The translations under genes and the position numbers were made by a program. A DNA stretch of 64,000 nt from Aidingimonas lacisalsi (GTDB taxonomy: Bacteria; Pseudomonadota; Gammaproteobacteria; Pseudomonadales; Halomonadaceae). The notes under the pieces are model-generated. The model did not search any database. It was not told where the DNA came from and was given only the letters and a program-made list of their open reading frames with translations. Every line of letters starts with the position of its first letter. Position 1 is the first letter of the stretch. Of this stretch, positions 8,270-18,732 are shown piece after piece. The stretch lies in assembly GCF_008079445.1 (NCBI RefSeq), contig NZ_VRYH01000007.1, forward strand, positions 1 through 64,000. Direction: 5' to 3'.

Positions 8270-9751
8270 CTAGCCCTGGCTGCGTATGCGCTTCAAGCCC
8301 GGCAGTACCAGAACGGTTGCCAGTACCCAGCTTGGCCAGCTCCCCGTGCGTGTGAAGGGAGTGTAGCCTTCCATGGCGTGGATATCATCGGTAAGGCTGG
8401 CCATCTTGAACTGTGGCGCACGAGCGGTGATTCGCCCTTGAGGGTTGGCGATGGCCGTGACGCCGTTGCTGGTGGCACGTATTACATAACGGCCATTTTC
8501 CAGGGCACGCAGCCGGGCCATCTGCAGGTGCTGCAATGGCCCGATCGACGCACCGAACCAGGTATCGTTGGATACGGTCAGCAGTATGTCAGTGTGTCTG
8601 GCACGTTTGGCGACCAGATCGGCATAGACGATCTCGTAGCAGATGGCGCTGCCGATATCGAGTCCGGCCGCTTTGATCGGCGGTTGATTCGGTGCGCCGG
8701 CTGTCGTGAACGAAGTGGGTAAGTCGAAAAAGGCGACGGCACCGCGCAGCACGCTTTCCAGTGGCAGATATTCGCCGAAGGGGACGAGATGCTCCTTGCG
8801 GTATTCCCCCTCGGTATTGCCCACACCAACGATACCATTGAAGAAACGCCCCTCGCTGTTTCGCTGAAGGATACCCGTCAGCAAGGCCGCCTGAGGCGGC
8901 AAGTTATCTTCCACGCGTTCCAGGATCGGTCTGGCATCCGCTTCCAACATCGGTAGGGCCGTTTCTGGCCACACGACGAGGTCGATATCGTCGCTCTGCT
9001 GACGGGTCAGATTGGTGTAAGTCGTGATGGCGTCTTGCTGCCCTTCTTCCGTCCACTTCATCAACTGAGGAAGGTTCCCCTGTAACAGTGAAACGCGTGT
9101 CGGTGTTTCACTGGCGGTGGTCCATTGTGCGGGCAGTCCCATGGGGATAAGCCATAATGCGGCGAGAGGCAGAGCGGCTAACCAGCGGCGATGCAGCAAC
9201 TCTACGCCCAGAGTGCCGGTCAAAGCGGTGATCAGAGAGAGTAGATAGACACCACCGACAGGCGCCCAGGGCGCTAACGGCGAGTCGATTTGTGGTGTGC
9301 CGGCCAGCAGCCAGGGAAAGCCCGTAAATAGATAAGTGCGTAACACCTCACCGAGTACCCAGGCGCCGGCGAAACTCAGGGCGGCCCACCTCGGACCGGT
9401 CAGCCAGCGATATAGCCAGAACGTCACAGCGAAGAAGAGAGCGATCGACATGACGAACAGCACCGTCAGGAACAGCGCCAATGGAACGCCTGTATAACCA
9501 TAGTCATGGATCGATACGTAGACCCAGGAGGCACCGGAACCAAACAACCCGATACCATACAACCAGCCCTTGATGGCTGCCTGCACAGGGGTCAATGCAT
9601 GAATGCCGACATAGAGCAGGCCAATGGCGACAGGGCTTAGCCACCATAGCGAGAAGGGAGCCGTGGCAAGCGTCGTCAGGCCGCCGGCCAGCAGGGCGAT
9701 CAAATAACCGATGGCCGGCGAACGGTGCCAGTCATGTGTCTGCGTTTCCAT
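8270..9751 (-). CDS. lnt: apolipoprotein N-acyltransferase
   Basis: A 493-residue inner membrane enzyme that adds the third acyl chain to the N-terminal Cys of lipoproteins. Several membrane helices occupy residues 1-200, followed by a periplasmic nitrilase-like domain with the catalytic triad: Glu in VVWPETALP, Lys in the KEHLVPFGEYLPLES region and Cys in GSAICYEIVY. The start at 9751 (METQTHDW) shares one base with the corC stop, so translation is coupled. It is the last gene of the phoH-ybeY-corC-lnt series, as in E. coli ybeZYX-lnt. Confidence 0.96.
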   Translation of the reverse strand: METQTHDWHRSPAIGYLIALLAGGLTTLATAPFSLWWLSPVAIGLLYVGIHALTPVQAAIKGWLYGIGLFGSGASWVYVSIHDYGYTGVPLALFLTVLFVMSIALFFAVTFWLYRWLTGPRWAALSFAGAWVLGEVLRTYLFTGFPWLLAGTPQIDSPLAPWAPVGGVYLLSLITALTGTLGVELLHRRWLAALPLAALWLIPMGLPAQWTTASETPTRVSLLQGNLPQLMKWTEEGQQDAITTYTNLTRQQSDDIDLVVWPETALPMLEADARPILERVEDNLPPQAALLTGILQRNSEGRFFNGIVGVGNTEGEYRKEHLVPFGEYLPLESVLRGAVAFFDLPTSFTTAGAPNQPPIKAAGLDIGSAICYEIVYADLVAKRARHTDILLTVSNDTWFGASIGPLQHLQMARLRALENGRYVIRATSNGVTAIANPQGRITARAPQFKMASLTDDIHAMEGYTPFTRTGSWPSWVLATVLVLPGLKRIRSQG

Positions 9752-10659
9752 CACTCGCCCTTGGTTTCCGTGTCGTCGCTCTCTGAATCCTGGTGGGGGG
9801 AGGTGTCTGGCTGCGGCTCGACTTGCAGCAAGCGAATACGCCGGTTGTCGGCGTTGAGAACGGTGAAGCGCCATTCCCCCAGGTCGGTGAACTCGCCGCG
9901 GCGGGGCAAGTGTCCGAAGCGCTGCATCACCAAGCCGCCAACGGTATCGAAGTCTTCGTCGGAAAAACGGGTGTCGAAGTGTTCGTTGAAATCCTCAATG
10001 GGAGTGAGGGCGCGAATGGCGAAGGTCTGGTCTCCCAGTGCGCGTATGTCCTCTTCTTCGTCGGTATCGTGTTCATCTTCGATATCGCCGACGATCTGCT
10101 CGAGGATATCTTCGATGGTGACGATGCCTGCAGTCCCGCCGTATTCGTCGACCACTACCGCCATATGGTTATGGGTATCGCGAAACTCCTTGAGCAAGCT
10201 ATTGAGCCGCTTGGATTCCGGCACGAACATGGCCGGCCTCAGCGTACTCTTGAGGTCGAAACTGTCGCGGTTGAGCTCGCTTTTACTGAGCAGCGGAAGC
10301 AAGTCCTTGACCAGCAGAATGCCGAGTACCTCGTCGAGATTCTCTCCGACGACAGGGTAGCGAGAGTGACCGGTTTCCAGGATGACGGGCAGATACTCGT
10401 CGGGAGGTTGGTCGATGGCGATGGCCGTGACTTGCGAACGGGGGATGAGAATTTCCCGAACCTGCTGGTCACTGATCTGCAGGGCGCCTTCGATGATGGT
10501 CAGGGCGTCCTGGTCGAGATGTAGGCGCGAACCGGCTTCACGTACCGAGTCCATCAATTCGACTCGCGAGTTCGGTTCGTCGTCGTCGGATGAAAATGCG
10601 CTGAACAACTTCTCGAGCCAGGACTTGCCGCCCTGGCTACTCGATCGGTCTTCGCTCAT
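9751..10659 (-). CDS. corC: CorC/HlyC family CBS-domain protein
   Basis: A 302-residue protein of the CorC (YbeX) group, linked to magnesium/cobalt handling and to ribosome assembly. A disordered acidic N-terminus (1-45) precedes a CBS pair (about 75-195, with [13 protein letters not shown] opening the first repeat) and the C-terminal CorC_HlyC domain ([11 protein letters not shown]). No membrane domain is present, as expected for YbeX. It overlaps ybeY by 4 bases upstream and lnt by 1 base downstream, so all are coexpressed. Confidence 0.93.
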   Translation of the reverse strand: MSEDRSSSQGGKSWLEKLFSAFSSDDDEPNSRVELMDSVREAGSRLHLDQDALTIIEGALQISDQQVREILIPRSQVTAIAIDQPPDEYLPVILETGHSRYPVVGENLDEVLGILLVKDLLPLLSKSELNRDSFDLKSTLRPAMFVPESKRLNSLLKEFRDTHNHMAVVVDEYGGTAGIVTIEDILEQIVGDIEDEHDTDEEEDIRALGDQTFAIRALTPIEDFNEHFDTRFSDEDFDTVGGLVMQRFGHLPRRGEFTDLGEWRFTVLNADNRRIRLLQVEPQPDTSPHQDSESDDTETKGE

Positions 10660-11174
10660 GCGTCGAGTCTCTCGTCCCCGTTATTGTGGTCACATGGCCG
10701 GTTGTAAGGGTCGTCGATACCGAAAGCCGCAAGGATCTCGATTTCCAACCGCTCCATGCGTTCGGCCTCGTCATCCTCAATATGGTCATGACCCAATAAA
10801 TGCAAGGTACCATGGACCACCATGTGCGCGTAGTGTGCGGTGAGTGTCTTGTCTTGCTCGACGGCTTCCGCCGCCACTACATCATGGCAAATGACGAGGT
10901 CACCAAGTAGCGCAATGTCTAGTTCGGGAGGCATGTCGAACGGGAAGGAAAGCACATTCGTCGGTTGGTCCCTGCCGCGATAATCACGATTGAGAGCCTG
11001 ACTCTCCTGGCGGTCGACGAACCGGACAGTGACTTCCTGATGAGGCGACATTCCCTGCTTGAGAAGCGTCTCGCCGATCCAGCACTCCAGTTCCTGTCGT
11101 GTCGGCAGCCATTCGTCCCCGTTGTCGTCGATGACTATCTGACGATCGACAATGACCTCATTGCTCGTTGTCAT
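10656..11174 (-). CDS. ybeY: endoribonuclease YbeY
   Basis: A 172-residue metal-dependent RNase for 16S rRNA 3' processing and ribosome quality control. The zinc site motif [11 protein letters not shown] is intact (the family has HGxLHLxGYDH, with His in place of Tyr here), and the NVLSFPF motif of the family is present. Start overlaps the phoH stop by 4 bases (ATGA) and its own stop overlaps corC in the same way. A short extra tail ([11 protein letters not shown]) follows the conserved domain. Confidence 0.96.
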   Translation of the reverse strand: MTTSNEVIVDRQIVIDDNGDEWLPTRQELECWIGETLLKQGMSPHQEVTVRFVDRQESQALNRDYRGRDQPTNVLSFPFDMPPELDIALLGDLVICHDVVAAEAVEQDKTLTAHYAHMVVHGTLHLLGHDHIEDDEAERMERLEIEILAAFGIDDPYNRPCDHNNGDERLDA

Positions 11175-12262
11175 GATGACTCCGGACCCTCGTTCGAATC
11201 CCGTGAGGTCGTATTGTCCGAAGGCACCTGATACTGACGTTTGCGCTCTTCCCGGCGTTGCCGATCGGCTGATTCTTCCTCGGCTTCGAAGATATCGTAG
11301 GCTTCGATGATGCGTTGCACCAGGGGATGGCGGACGACGTCCTTGGCGGCGAAATGCGTGACACCGATGCCTGGAGTCTCCTTGAGAACATCCAGCACCT
11401 GGATCAATCCCGAACTCTGGCCGCGGGGTAGGTCCACCTGCGTGATGTCGCCGGTAATCACGGCAGTGGATCCGAAACCAATGCGGGTCAGGAACATCTT
11501 CATCTGCTCACGAGTGGTGTTCTGGCTTTCATCGAGAATGATGAATGCGTTGTTCAGTGTGCGACCGCGCATATAGGCTAATGGGGCAATCTCGATGATC
11601 TGCCGTTCGATTAGCTTGCCGACCTGTTCGAAGCCAATCATTTCATACAGGGCATCATAGAGCGGGCGCAGGTAAGGATCGATTTTCTGGGCAAGGTCAC
11701 CGGGCAGGAATCCCAGCTTTTCACCAGCCTCCACGGCTGGGCGCACCAGCAGGATACGACGCACTTCCTGTTGATTGAGGGCTTCCACGGCCGCCGCGAC
11801 GGCGAGATACGTCTTGCCGGTTCCGGCAGGGCCAATGCCGAAATTGATATCGTGAGCGCGAATACTCTGCACGTATCCTTGCTGATTGAAGCCGCGAGGT
11901 TTGATGACGGCCTTGGGCGTTCTCAATAACACCTCGCCGCTGGCCGCGTTGTCTTCCTCTTCTTCTTCAAGCGCTTCCAGGCCGGATTCCTGCAGAAACA
12001 GGTGGACCGTGTCAGGCGTCAATTCGGTGGCTTCGGTTTCCCGATAGAGGTGCTCGACCACATTGGCTGCTGCCTTGACCCGAGCATGTGGCCCGGCCAA
12101 TTGGAACGTGTTGCCGCGATTGCGCAGGGTGACGCCCAGCCGCGATTCGACGAGTTTCAAGTGTTCGTCCTGCTGGCCACAGAGATTGGCCAGGCGCATG
12201 GGGTCGTTGGGTTCAAGGGTCAGAGTGATGATGCGATTGGCCTGGGAACTGTATTGGCTCAA
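11171..12262 (-). CDS. ybeZ: PhoH-like ATPase (YbeZ)
   Basis: A 363-residue PhoH-family NTPase acting with YbeY in rRNA processing. An N-terminal KH-like region (1-90) precedes the ATPase domain with Walker A GPAGTGKT (near residue 145) and Walker [10 protein letters not shown]. The C-terminal tail is highly charged ([16 protein letters not shown]) and probably disordered. Its stop overlaps the ybeY start. It lies 99 bases from miaB, which may share its promoter, as in enterobacteria. Confidence 0.94.
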   Translation of the reverse strand: MSQYSSQANRIITLTLEPNDPMRLANLCGQQDEHLKLVESRLGVTLRNRGNTFQLAGPHARVKAAANVVEHLYRETEATELTPDTVHLFLQESGLEALEEEEEDNAASGEVLLRTPKAVIKPRGFNQQGYVQSIRAHDINFGIGPAGTGKTYLAVAAAVEALNQQEVRRILLVRPAVEAGEKLGFLPGDLAQKIDPYLRPLYDALYEMIGFEQVGKLIERQIIEIAPLAYMRGRTLNNAFIILDESQNTTREQMKMFLTRIGFGSTAVITGDITQVDLPRGQSSGLIQVLDVLKETPGIGVTHFAAKDVVRHPLVQRIIEAYDIFEAEEESADRQRREERKRQYQVPSDNTTSRDSNEGPESS

Positions 12263-12361
12263 GAGCAGAGGTTCCGTGCGTTGCGATGAGAATGGATGAG
12301 CTTACTGCCCCGAGGTGAATCGGGGCAATAAACAGAAGACTGGCTTGCCAGACGGTTCGGG

Positions 12362-13705
12362 TCAATAGCAGTAAGGACTGGCGAGTTCACCGCGTAGCGA
12401 ATTGGGCAAAGCTTCGGTGATTTCGACGTCGACGAAATGGCCGATGAGATCGGTGGGATTGGCTGCGCGGAAATTCACCACACGATTGTTTTCGGTACGA
12501 CCGGACAACTGTCCCGGATCCTTGGGGGAAAAACCGGTGACGAGAATGCGTTCGATCGATCCCACCATCCGACGGCTGATCTGCATGGCCTGCTGATTGA
12601 TACGATCCTGCAGAATCGCCAGACGTTCTTTCTTGACGGCTTCAGGCGTATCGTCTTCGAGATTGGCTGCTGGAGTGCCTGGGCGAGCCGAATAGACGAA
12701 ACTGAAGGAGACATCGAAACCGATTCGATGGATCAAGTTCATGGTGGCTTCGAAGTCGGCTTCGGTTTCCCCCGGGAAGCCAATGATGAAATCGGAAGAG
12801 AAACTGATATCGGGACGCAGCGCGCGAATGCGCTCCATCTTGTCGATGTACTCTTCGACGGTATGGCCGCGCTTCATGGCCGCCAGGATATCGTTGGAGC
12901 CGGACTGGACCGGAAGGTGCAAATGGCTGACCAGTTCGGGAATCTCGCCATAGGCTTCGATGAGAGAGTCCGAGAACTCGACCGGGTGCGACGTGGTGAA
13001 ACGAATGCGATCGATGCCATCCACGGCTGCTACGCACGCGATCAATTCGGCCAGATCGATCTCATCGCCGAGCTGGTTTTCCCCCCGATAGGCATTGACG
13101 TTCTGGCCCAACAGGTTGATTTCGCGAACCCCCTGGTCGGCCAGGTGGATGACTTCGTCCATGACGGCTTCGAAAGGGCGCGACACCTCTTCTCCACGCG
13201 TATAAGGCACTACGCAGAAGGAACAGTACTTGGAGCAGCCTTCCATGATGGAGACGAAGGACGTGGCACCATCCGAACTCGGCTTGGGAAGGTGATCGAA
13301 CTTCTCTATCTCGGGAAAGGTCACGTCGACCACCGATATCTGGTTCTCCTGGCGGGAGTCCAGCATATTCGGTACTCGGTGCAGGGTCTGGGGGCCGAAC
13401 ACCATGTCAACATGTGGAGCACGCTTGCGCAGCGCTTCTCCTTCCTGACTGGCCACGCAACCTCCAACCCCGATGACCAGGTCGGGATTGGCTTCCTTGA
13501 GTTTTTTCCAGCGCCCCAACTGATGAAACACCTTTTCCTGGGCTTTTTCGCGGATGGAGCAGGTATTGAGAAGGATGACGTCGGCATCCCGCTCATCGTC
13601 GGTCAGCTCCATTTGATGCGATTCGCCGAGCAGATCCGCCATGCGCGCGGAATCGTACTCGTTCATTTGGCAGCCGTGTGTCTTGATGAAGAGTTTCTTC
13701 GCCAT
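12362..13705 (-). CDS. miaB: tRNA-2-methylthio-N6-dimethylallyladenosine synthase
   Basis: A 447-residue radical SAM methylthiotransferase that thiomethylates i6A37 of tRNAs reading UNN codons. The N-terminal UPF0004 domain supplies three Cys ([24 protein letters not shown]). The radical SAM motif [15 protein letters not shown] is intact and a C-terminal TRAM domain ends at PYCY. Length is normal. Between its stop and ybeZ a 7-bp inverted repeat (GCCCCGA/TCGGGGC, 12307-12326) lacks a T tract and is unlikely to terminate. A long frame on the opposite strand is only a shadow of this gene. Confidence 0.97.
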   Translation of the reverse strand: MAKKLFIKTHGCQMNEYDSARMADLLGESHQMELTDDERDADVILLNTCSIREKAQEKVFHQLGRWKKLKEANPDLVIGVGGCVASQEGEALRKRAPHVDMVFGPQTLHRVPNMLDSRQENQISVVDVTFPEIEKFDHLPKPSSDGATSFVSIMEGCSKYCSFCVVPYTRGEEVSRPFEAVMDEVIHLADQGVREINLLGQNVNAYRGENQLGDEIDLAELIACVAAVDGIDRIRFTTSHPVEFSDSLIEAYGEIPELVSHLHLPVQSGSNDILAAMKRGHTVEEYIDKMERIRALRPDISFSSDFIIGFPGETEADFEATMNLIHRIGFDVSFSFVYSARPGTPAANLEDDTPEAVKKERLAILQDRINQQAMQISRRMVGSIERILVTGFSPKDPGQLSGRTENNRVVNFRAANPTDLIGHFVDVEITEALPNSLRGELASPYCY

Positions 13706-14120
13706 AACAATAGGGTCGCGGCGCTTGACGCCTCGACATATCCGTCACCGATCTGGGAGATGAATGCGTGGCCTTGACGGCCTGATCAGAAATCTTGGGT
13801 CATTATACGCAGCCTTGGCGGTCAGGGCCAGCCATCTGCCGTCGCGCGCAGGTTGTGCTATTCTGCTGCCTTTGACGGGGAATGTAGGCCGGGTGGGGCT
13901 GGTTTCGCCATGATCAAAAAATGAACGATTTGTGGCAGAGGCAGATTCTCCGCAGAATGACGTGAGTTGATCGCCGGTTTTCCCAAGGCTTATCCACAGA
14001 AGTTGTGGATGTCGTCTCATCACCCGATGCCATCGACAGGACGTTGGATGGCTCGGCGTGTTATCGCTGGAGCCAGATCGTGTCAGTGAGCCTTTCTTTT
14101 GCCATGAAGACATCAGCATT
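13706..14120. other. 415-bp intergenic region with a DnaA-box pair
   Basis: No gene is seen here between divergent miaB and the SH3 protein. It contains a perfect DnaA-box nonamer TTATCCACA at 13990-13998, and the dyad ATCCACA-GAAGT-TGTGGAT (13992-14010) adds a near-match in the opposite orientation. Two isolated boxes without an AT-rich unwinding region do not make an origin; they could be a DnaA-responsive promoter element. Confidence 0.45.
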
Positions 14121-14741
14121 ATGCGAACTACCAAGACGTTGATTGCCGGGTGTGCCCTGAGTGCGCTCGCCACCGGATTGCAGGCCCAGCAGGATGACAC
14201 GCGGTGGGTGTCGGATGAGCTCTCGACGTTCGTGCGCAGCGGCCCGTCCGATGAGTATCGCATCATTGGAACCCTGACATCGGGAGAACCCGTGACGGTG
14301 CTCGAGACGCAGGGCGATTACAGCCGGGTCCAGGCCGAGGATGACAATGAGACGGCGTGGATCCTCAGCGACGAGTTGCAAGCCGAGGAAAGCGCCCAGC
14401 AACGCTTGCCGGAACTCGAAGCCGAGATCGAGTCATTGACCGAGGAGCTCGATGGGATCAATGAAGAGTGGCAGAGCCGCATGGCAGGCACGGAAGACAC
14501 TCTGGCGGATCGAGAAGCGCGTATCGATGAACTCGAAGACCGCAATGCCGAGCTTGATTCACGTTATCAGTCCGCCCAGGAAACGCTTCGCGAGCAGCAA
14601 GCACGCCTGGATACTCAGGAAGAGGACTTGCTGATTCGTTACTTCATGTATGGCGGTGGTGTGGCCGGTGCCGGTCTGGTCGTTGGCTTGATCGTTCCGC
14701 ACTTGCCACGGCGACGCAAGAAACGCGATCGCTGGTTCTAG
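14121..14741 (+). CDS. SH3 domain protein with coiled coil and C-terminal membrane anchor (TIGR04211/YgiM type)
   Basis: A 206-residue envelope protein. A signal peptide (MRTTKTLIAGCALSALATG, cleavage near AQQ) is followed by a bacterial SH3 domain (about 25-88, with TFVRSGPSDEYRIIGTL and the closing WILSDEL). A long Glu-rich coiled coil runs from about 90 to 170, then one membrane helix and a basic tail (PRRRKKRDRWF). The order matches the YgiM/TIGR04211 family, of unknown function in the periplasm. I chose the ATG at 14121 because it begins the signal peptide; the frame is open 63 bases further up. Confidence 0.85.
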   Translation: MRTTKTLIAGCALSALATGLQAQQDDTRWVSDELSTFVRSGPSDEYRIIGTLTSGEPVTVLETQGDYSRVQAEDDNETAWILSDELQAEESAQQRLPELEAEIESLTEELDGINEEWQSRMAGTEDTLADREARIDELEDRNAELDSRYQSAQETLREQQARLDTQEEDLLIRYFMYGGGVAGAGLVVGLIVPHLPRRRKKRDRWF

Positions 14742-14756
14742 GCCGGGGAGGTCAAT

Positions 14757-15407
14757 GTGAAAGAGGCGTGGTTGTCCCGGTGGCGTCAGGGACGGATCGG
14801 CTTTCACCGTGAATGGCCGCATCCGGCTCTGATCGAGTATTGGCCGGGCCTGGCGATCGTGCCGGGAACCAAAGTGCTGGTTCCGCTTTGTGGCAAGAGC
14901 CTGGACATGCGCTGGTTGTCCTCTCGAGGCTATCCGGTGCTGGGCGTCGAGCTATCGCTGGAGGCGATCGATCAGTTCGCGCGTCAAGCAGATGCGGAGA
15001 CGCTGCGTTATCGTCAGGATGGCTTCGAGGTCTATCGGCAAGGCAACATAGAGCTCTGGGGAGGGGACTTCTTTCATTTCCATATCCAGCAAGCCGCCGA
15101 TGTCGAAGCCTTTTATGACCGGGCCGCTCTGATTGCGCTGCCAGAGGCGGCACGCCACCGCTATGCCTTTCACCTGGCACAACTCTTGCCCCCTGGCGCC
15201 AAGGGGTTGTTGATCAGCCTGATACGCCCCTCAGACGATGAAGGCGGGCCGCCTTACAGTGTTTCTGCCGGTGAAGTCGATTGGCTGTTCAGTGCGAATT
15301 TCGAACTAACGCATCTGGCCGATGGTGAACCGGAAGAGAATGGGTGGCAGGAAAGCGTGTGGGCGCTGGTACGTCGCGGGCCGGGACGCTCATCGTCGGC
15401 CCGCTGA
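14757..15407 (+). CDS. tpm: thiopurine S-methyltransferase
   Basis: A 216-residue SAM-dependent methyltransferase of the bacterial TPMT type, associated with methylation of thiopurines and with selenite/tellurite detoxification. Diagnostic segments are WLSRWRQGRIGFHR at the N-terminus, VLVPLCGKSLDM (SAM-binding loop) and GVELSLEAI. The start is GTG at 14757 with GGGGAGG 5 bases upstream; an ATG two bases earlier is out of frame and stops at once. It follows the SH3 gene by 15 bases and is probably cotranscribed. Confidence 0.93.
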   Translation: MKEAWLSRWRQGRIGFHREWPHPALIEYWPGLAIVPGTKVLVPLCGKSLDMRWLSSRGYPVLGVELSLEAIDQFARQADAETLRYRQDGFEVYRQGNIELWGGDFFHFHIQQAADVEAFYDRAALIALPEAARHRYAFHLAQLLPPGAKGLLISLIRPSDDEGGPPYSVSAGEVDWLFSANFELTHLADGEPEENGWQESVWALVRRGPGRSSSAR

Positions 15408-15430
15408 CGCAGCAGCGTGCAGGTGGGCAG

Positions 15431-16018
15431 TCATCTGGCCAGCAGTCGGCCAAGTTCTTCATCATGGAATGTCCGCGCGAGCGCGTTGCTCAGTACCTGG
15501 TTGACCATCTTCGTATTAGCGGCTTCTCCCGGGCGGACCACGTAGCTCTGCTCGCGCCGTGCGGTATAGGAACCCGTGTAGGTCGTTCCACCGTTGACGG
15601 CTTTGGCGATAAATACGGCTTCCAACCTAGCGTTACCCAGCACGGGCTGGTCATCGCCGCGGCCATAGCCTAGGCGGTCGAGCGTTAGCGTCAAGCTGGG
15701 ACGGCCTTCGGCCTCGTCACGCGTAGGCGAGAATCCCATGCGTTGCAGGGCATTCTCGGCTTGTGCCTGCAACTTGGGGATCAATTCATGGGCATATACG
15801 GTGATCGTCGCCGACGCGTTGGCGGCGCCACTACGAGTGCCGAGCACGTCGCTATCTCGCCCGTCCACCACGTTGACGGTGACCTGCTGGCCATTACCGC
15901 TACGGGGCAGGTCGCCGCTCACCCGTGGATCGGTTTCCAGGTAGTGGGGGCTGGCACAGCCGCCCACCAGGAGGAGTGCCAAAACCAGACATGAAAAGGC
16001 TAGCAGTCGTCGTTGCAT
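15431..16018 (-). CDS. yajG: YajG family lipoprotein
   Basis: A 195-residue lipoprotein. The signal peptide ends in the lipobox LLVGGCAS (Cys near residue 21), followed by a YajG-like domain with the VTVNVVDGRDS strand and the paired strands YTGSYTARREQSYVV. Asn/Pro-rich spacing after the Cys does not suggest inner-membrane retention. Function of YajG is unknown. It is convergent with tpm (23 bases) and transcribed away from ggt's end. Confidence 0.85.
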   Translation of the reverse strand: MQRRLLAFSCLVLALLLVGGCASPHYLETDPRVSGDLPRSGNGQQVTVNVVDGRDSDVLGTRSGAANASATITVYAHELIPKLQAQAENALQRMGFSPTRDEAEGRPSLTLTLDRLGYGRGDDQPVLGNARLEAVFIAKAVNGGTTYTGSYTARREQSYVVRPGEAANTKMVNQVLSNALARTFHDEELGRLLAR

Positions 16019-16130
16019 TCGTGTGCTCCTGAATCGCTAGTCGGGGGCAATCCCGCGAAAACGCACCCGAGTATAAGTCGGGAAGGCGTTCTACGCGATA
16101 ACATACGGGATCGCGCAGGTGCCGATACGA

Positions 16131-17870
16131 TTACCAGCCTGCGGCTTTCGATGTCGAGCGGCGTGGGTCGGTACCGCCAAGGAAGAGCCCAGCGTCGACC
16201 ATGACGGATTGGGCCGCTCCCATGGCACGGGTGGGCTCGATTCGATGACCCTTGGCCTCCAGTCGATCGATGGTATCCGGGCTGATGCCTGCCTCGATGG
16301 CGATCTCATCCGGGAGCCATTGATGGTGAATACGGGGCGCGCTGACGGCAGACTGAATGTTCATGCCGTGATCGATCACATTCATGACGACTTGCAGAGT
16401 CGTCGTGATGATGCGCGAACCGCCAGGGGTTCCCGTGGCGAGCAGGTTCTTGCCATCGCGCTTGACGATGGTCGGCGTCATCGACGATAGCATGCGTTTC
16501 CCGGGTTCGATCTTGTTGGCCTCGCCACCGATCAGGCCATAGGCATTGGGTTCGCCCGGTTTGGCGGAGAAATCATCCATTTCATTGTTGAGCAGGAAGC
16601 CTGCGCCGTCGACGACGATGCCGGAGCCATAGCTGAAGTTGATGGTATACGTATTGGACACCATCAATCCGTTGTCGTCGGCAATCGAATAATGGGTGGT
16701 TTCGCCCGACTCGTAGGGCCAAGGGTCGTCAGGGCCGATGTCGTCCGATGGCGTTGCGTGCTGAGGATCAATCTGATCGCGGAGATGGGTGGCATAGGCC
16801 TTAGCGGTGAGACCGCTCAAGGGAACGTCGACGAAATCCGTATCGCCGAGGAATTTCGACCGATCGGCATAGGCGCGCTTCATGGACTCCGCCATCAGGT
16901 GCAACGTGCTGGCGGAGTTGTGTCCTAACGCGGCAATATCGTCATTTTCGAGCATGTTCAGCATCTGGACGATATGCACGCCGCCGGACGAGGGTGGACT
17001 CATGGCATAAATGTCGTGACCGCGATACGTTCCATGGATTGGCTCGCGAATCTGCGGCTCGTAGCCGGCCATGTCGTCCATCGTGATCAACCCGTCGTTG
17101 CGCTCCATCTCGGCGACCAGCAACTCGGCGGTCTTGCCTGCGTAGAATTCACGGGGCCCGTGTTCGGCGATGCGCGTCAAGGTGGCGGCCAGGTCGGGTT
17201 GACGGAAGGTGTCGCCAGCCCGATAACGGCTGCCGTCCTCCTTGAAGAAAACCTGGCGCGTCGATTCCCAGGCACTGAGTCGATCCCGCGCTTCGTCCAG
17301 GCCGGCGGCAAAGCGTGGCGGCACCTTGAAACCGTCTTCGGCCAGCCGGATGGCCGGTTCCATTGCCTCGGCCAGACTCAAGGTGCCGTACGCATCGAGT
17401 GCCAGCGCCAGACCGGCGACGGTACCGGGGACGCCTGAGGCACGATGAGTGTACCGCGACCAGTCGCTTACCGCGTTGCCGGCCTCATTCTGAAACATGG
17501 TTTCGGTAGCGGCGGCCGGTGCCGTTTCGCGATAGTCGATAGCCACGACATCGTCGCTGTTTTCATCGGAAATCAACATGAAGCCGCCTCCACCGATATT
17601 CCCGGAGCGCGGCTGGACGACAGCCAGTACGAAGCCGGCAACAACGGCTCCATCCACGGCATTGCCGCCATCGGCCATCACGTCACGGGCGATGTCCGTG
17701 GCTAGTGTATGGCTGGAAGCGACCATACCATGGCTGGCCTGCTCGGGATGGAAACGCTCGCCTTCGAGAATCGCCGATTGGGCGTGGGCATCCAATGCAT
17801 GTAGCGCTGTCATGAGAAGCAACGCCGTAGCCATCAGGCCGCTGGTGACTGGGCGCAGATGAAAAACCAT
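16131..17870 (-). CDS. ggt: gamma-glutamyltranspeptidase precursor
   Basis: A 579-residue periplasmic GGT that hydrolyses glutathione and transfers gamma-glutamyl groups. A signal peptide (about 1-31, ending ALDAHA) leads into the large subunit with the GNIGGGGFML motif. Autocatalytic cleavage is expected before the Thr of GETTHYS, which from this start is codon 391, followed by the small subunit (NNEMDDFSAKPG, then GSRIITTT). ATG 17870 has GGGGAGG 9 bases upstream; a longer frame to 17915 adds residues without signal-peptide character. The C-terminus GTDPRRSTSKAAG is normal for the family. Confidence 0.95.
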   Translation of the reverse strand: MVFHLRPVTSGLMATALLLMTALHALDAHAQSAILEGERFHPEQASHGMVASSHTLATDIARDVMADGGNAVDGAVVAGFVLAVVQPRSGNIGGGGFMLISDENSDDVVAIDYRETAPAAATETMFQNEAGNAVSDWSRYTHRASGVPGTVAGLALALDAYGTLSLAEAMEPAIRLAEDGFKVPPRFAAGLDEARDRLSAWESTRQVFFKEDGSRYRAGDTFRQPDLAATLTRIAEHGPREFYAGKTAELLVAEMERNDGLITMDDMAGYEPQIREPIHGTYRGHDIYAMSPPSSGGVHIVQMLNMLENDDIAALGHNSASTLHLMAESMKRAYADRSKFLGDTDFVDVPLSGLTAKAYATHLRDQIDPQHATPSDDIGPDDPWPYESGETTHYSIADDNGLMVSNTYTINFSYGSGIVVDGAGFLLNNEMDDFSAKPGEPNAYGLIGGEANKIEPGKRMLSSMTPTIVKRDGKNLLATGTPGGSRIITTTLQVVMNVIDHGMNIQSAVSAPRIHHQWLPDEIAIEAGISPDTIDRLEAKGHRIEPTRAMGAAQSVMVDAGLFLGGTDPRRSTSKAAGW

Positions 17871-18033
17871 AGTGATGATCCTCCCCTCGGTTCGTCGCAT
17901 GAGCGGCATCGTCATGCTCTAACTATCGAAGCGAATCTCTTCAACGGCAAGCGCACGGTGTGCGGTGATCCTGCTAGAATGGCGTCTGTTGACATTCATT
18001 CGTACACAGAGAACCAGGAAATCCCGCAGACTC

Positions 18034-18732
18034 ATGTCCGACAGAACGCTCGATTTCAAGATTGCGCCCTCGATCCTGTCCGCCGATTTCGCCCGTTTGG
18101 GGCAGGAAGTCGATGATGTCCTGGCATCCGGTGCCGATATCGTCCATTTCGATGTCATGGACAATCATTATGTGCCTAACCTGACGATCGGCCCGATGGT
18201 GTGCGAGGCCTTGCGTAACCATGGCGTGACGGCGCCTATCGATGCCCATCTGATGGTGAAACCGGTGGATCGTTTGATCGGTGACTTCATCGATGCCGGC
18301 GCCAGTTACATTACCTTTCATCCGGAAGCGTCCGAGCATATCGATCGTTCACTGCAGATGATCCGGGATGGTGGCTGCAAGTCGGGGCTGGTATTCAACC
18401 CCGCCACTCCTCTGACGTTTCTCGATTATGTCATGGACAAGGTCGATATGATCCTGTTGATGAGTGTCAATCCGGGGTTCGGGGGGCAATCCTTCATTCC
18501 ATGGACGCTTGGCAAGCTGCGCGAGGCGCGTGAGCGTATCGAGGCATCGGGGCGGGATATTCGCCTGGAAATCGATGGCGGTGTCAATATCGACAATCTG
18601 CGTGACATTGCTCAAGCCGGAGCGGATACCTTCGTTGCCGGTTCGGCCATTTTCAAAGCGGCAAACGAACAGGATCCACACCGTTACGATAGTGTCATCG
18701 CTTCCATGCGGCGGGCGTTGGCCGAGTCATGA
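18034..18732 (+). CDS. rpe: ribulose-phosphate 3-epimerase
   Basis: A 232-residue TIM-barrel epimerase interconverting ribulose-5-P and xylulose-5-P. Metal-ligand and catalytic motifs are intact: [43 protein letters not shown] and the EIDGGVN strand. The start [13 protein letters not shown] at 18034 fits family length. It overlaps the next gene by 4 bases. In pseudomonads rpe, gph and trpE are also neighbours; here a GIY-YIG gene and ndh are inserted between rpe and gph. Confidence 0.96.
   Translation: MSDRTLDFKIAPSILSADFARLGQEVDDVLASGADIVHFDVMDNHYVPNLTIGPMVCEALRNHGVTAPIDAHLMVKPVDRLIGDFIDAGASYITFHPEASEHIDRSLQMIRDGGCKSGLVFNPATPLTFLDYVMDKVDMILLMSVNPGFGGQSFIPWTLGKLREARERIEASGRDIRLEIDGGVNIDNLRDIAQAGADTFVAGSAIFKAANEQDPHRYDSVIASMRRALAES

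Noticed and set aside
12307-12326. Terminator between miaB and ybeZ
   Set aside because: A 7-bp GC inverted repeat is present but there is no T tract on the minus strand, so cotranscription remains likely.
12437-13777. A 446-codon open frame on the plus strand across miaB
   Set aside because: It is the antisense shadow of miaB, whose radical SAM and TRAM signatures are unambiguous; the plus-strand peptide has no domain signatures.
13990-14012. DnaA boxes as a replication origin
   Set aside because: Only two boxes, no AT-rich unwinding element, no dnaA/dnaN/gyrB or gidA neighbours.
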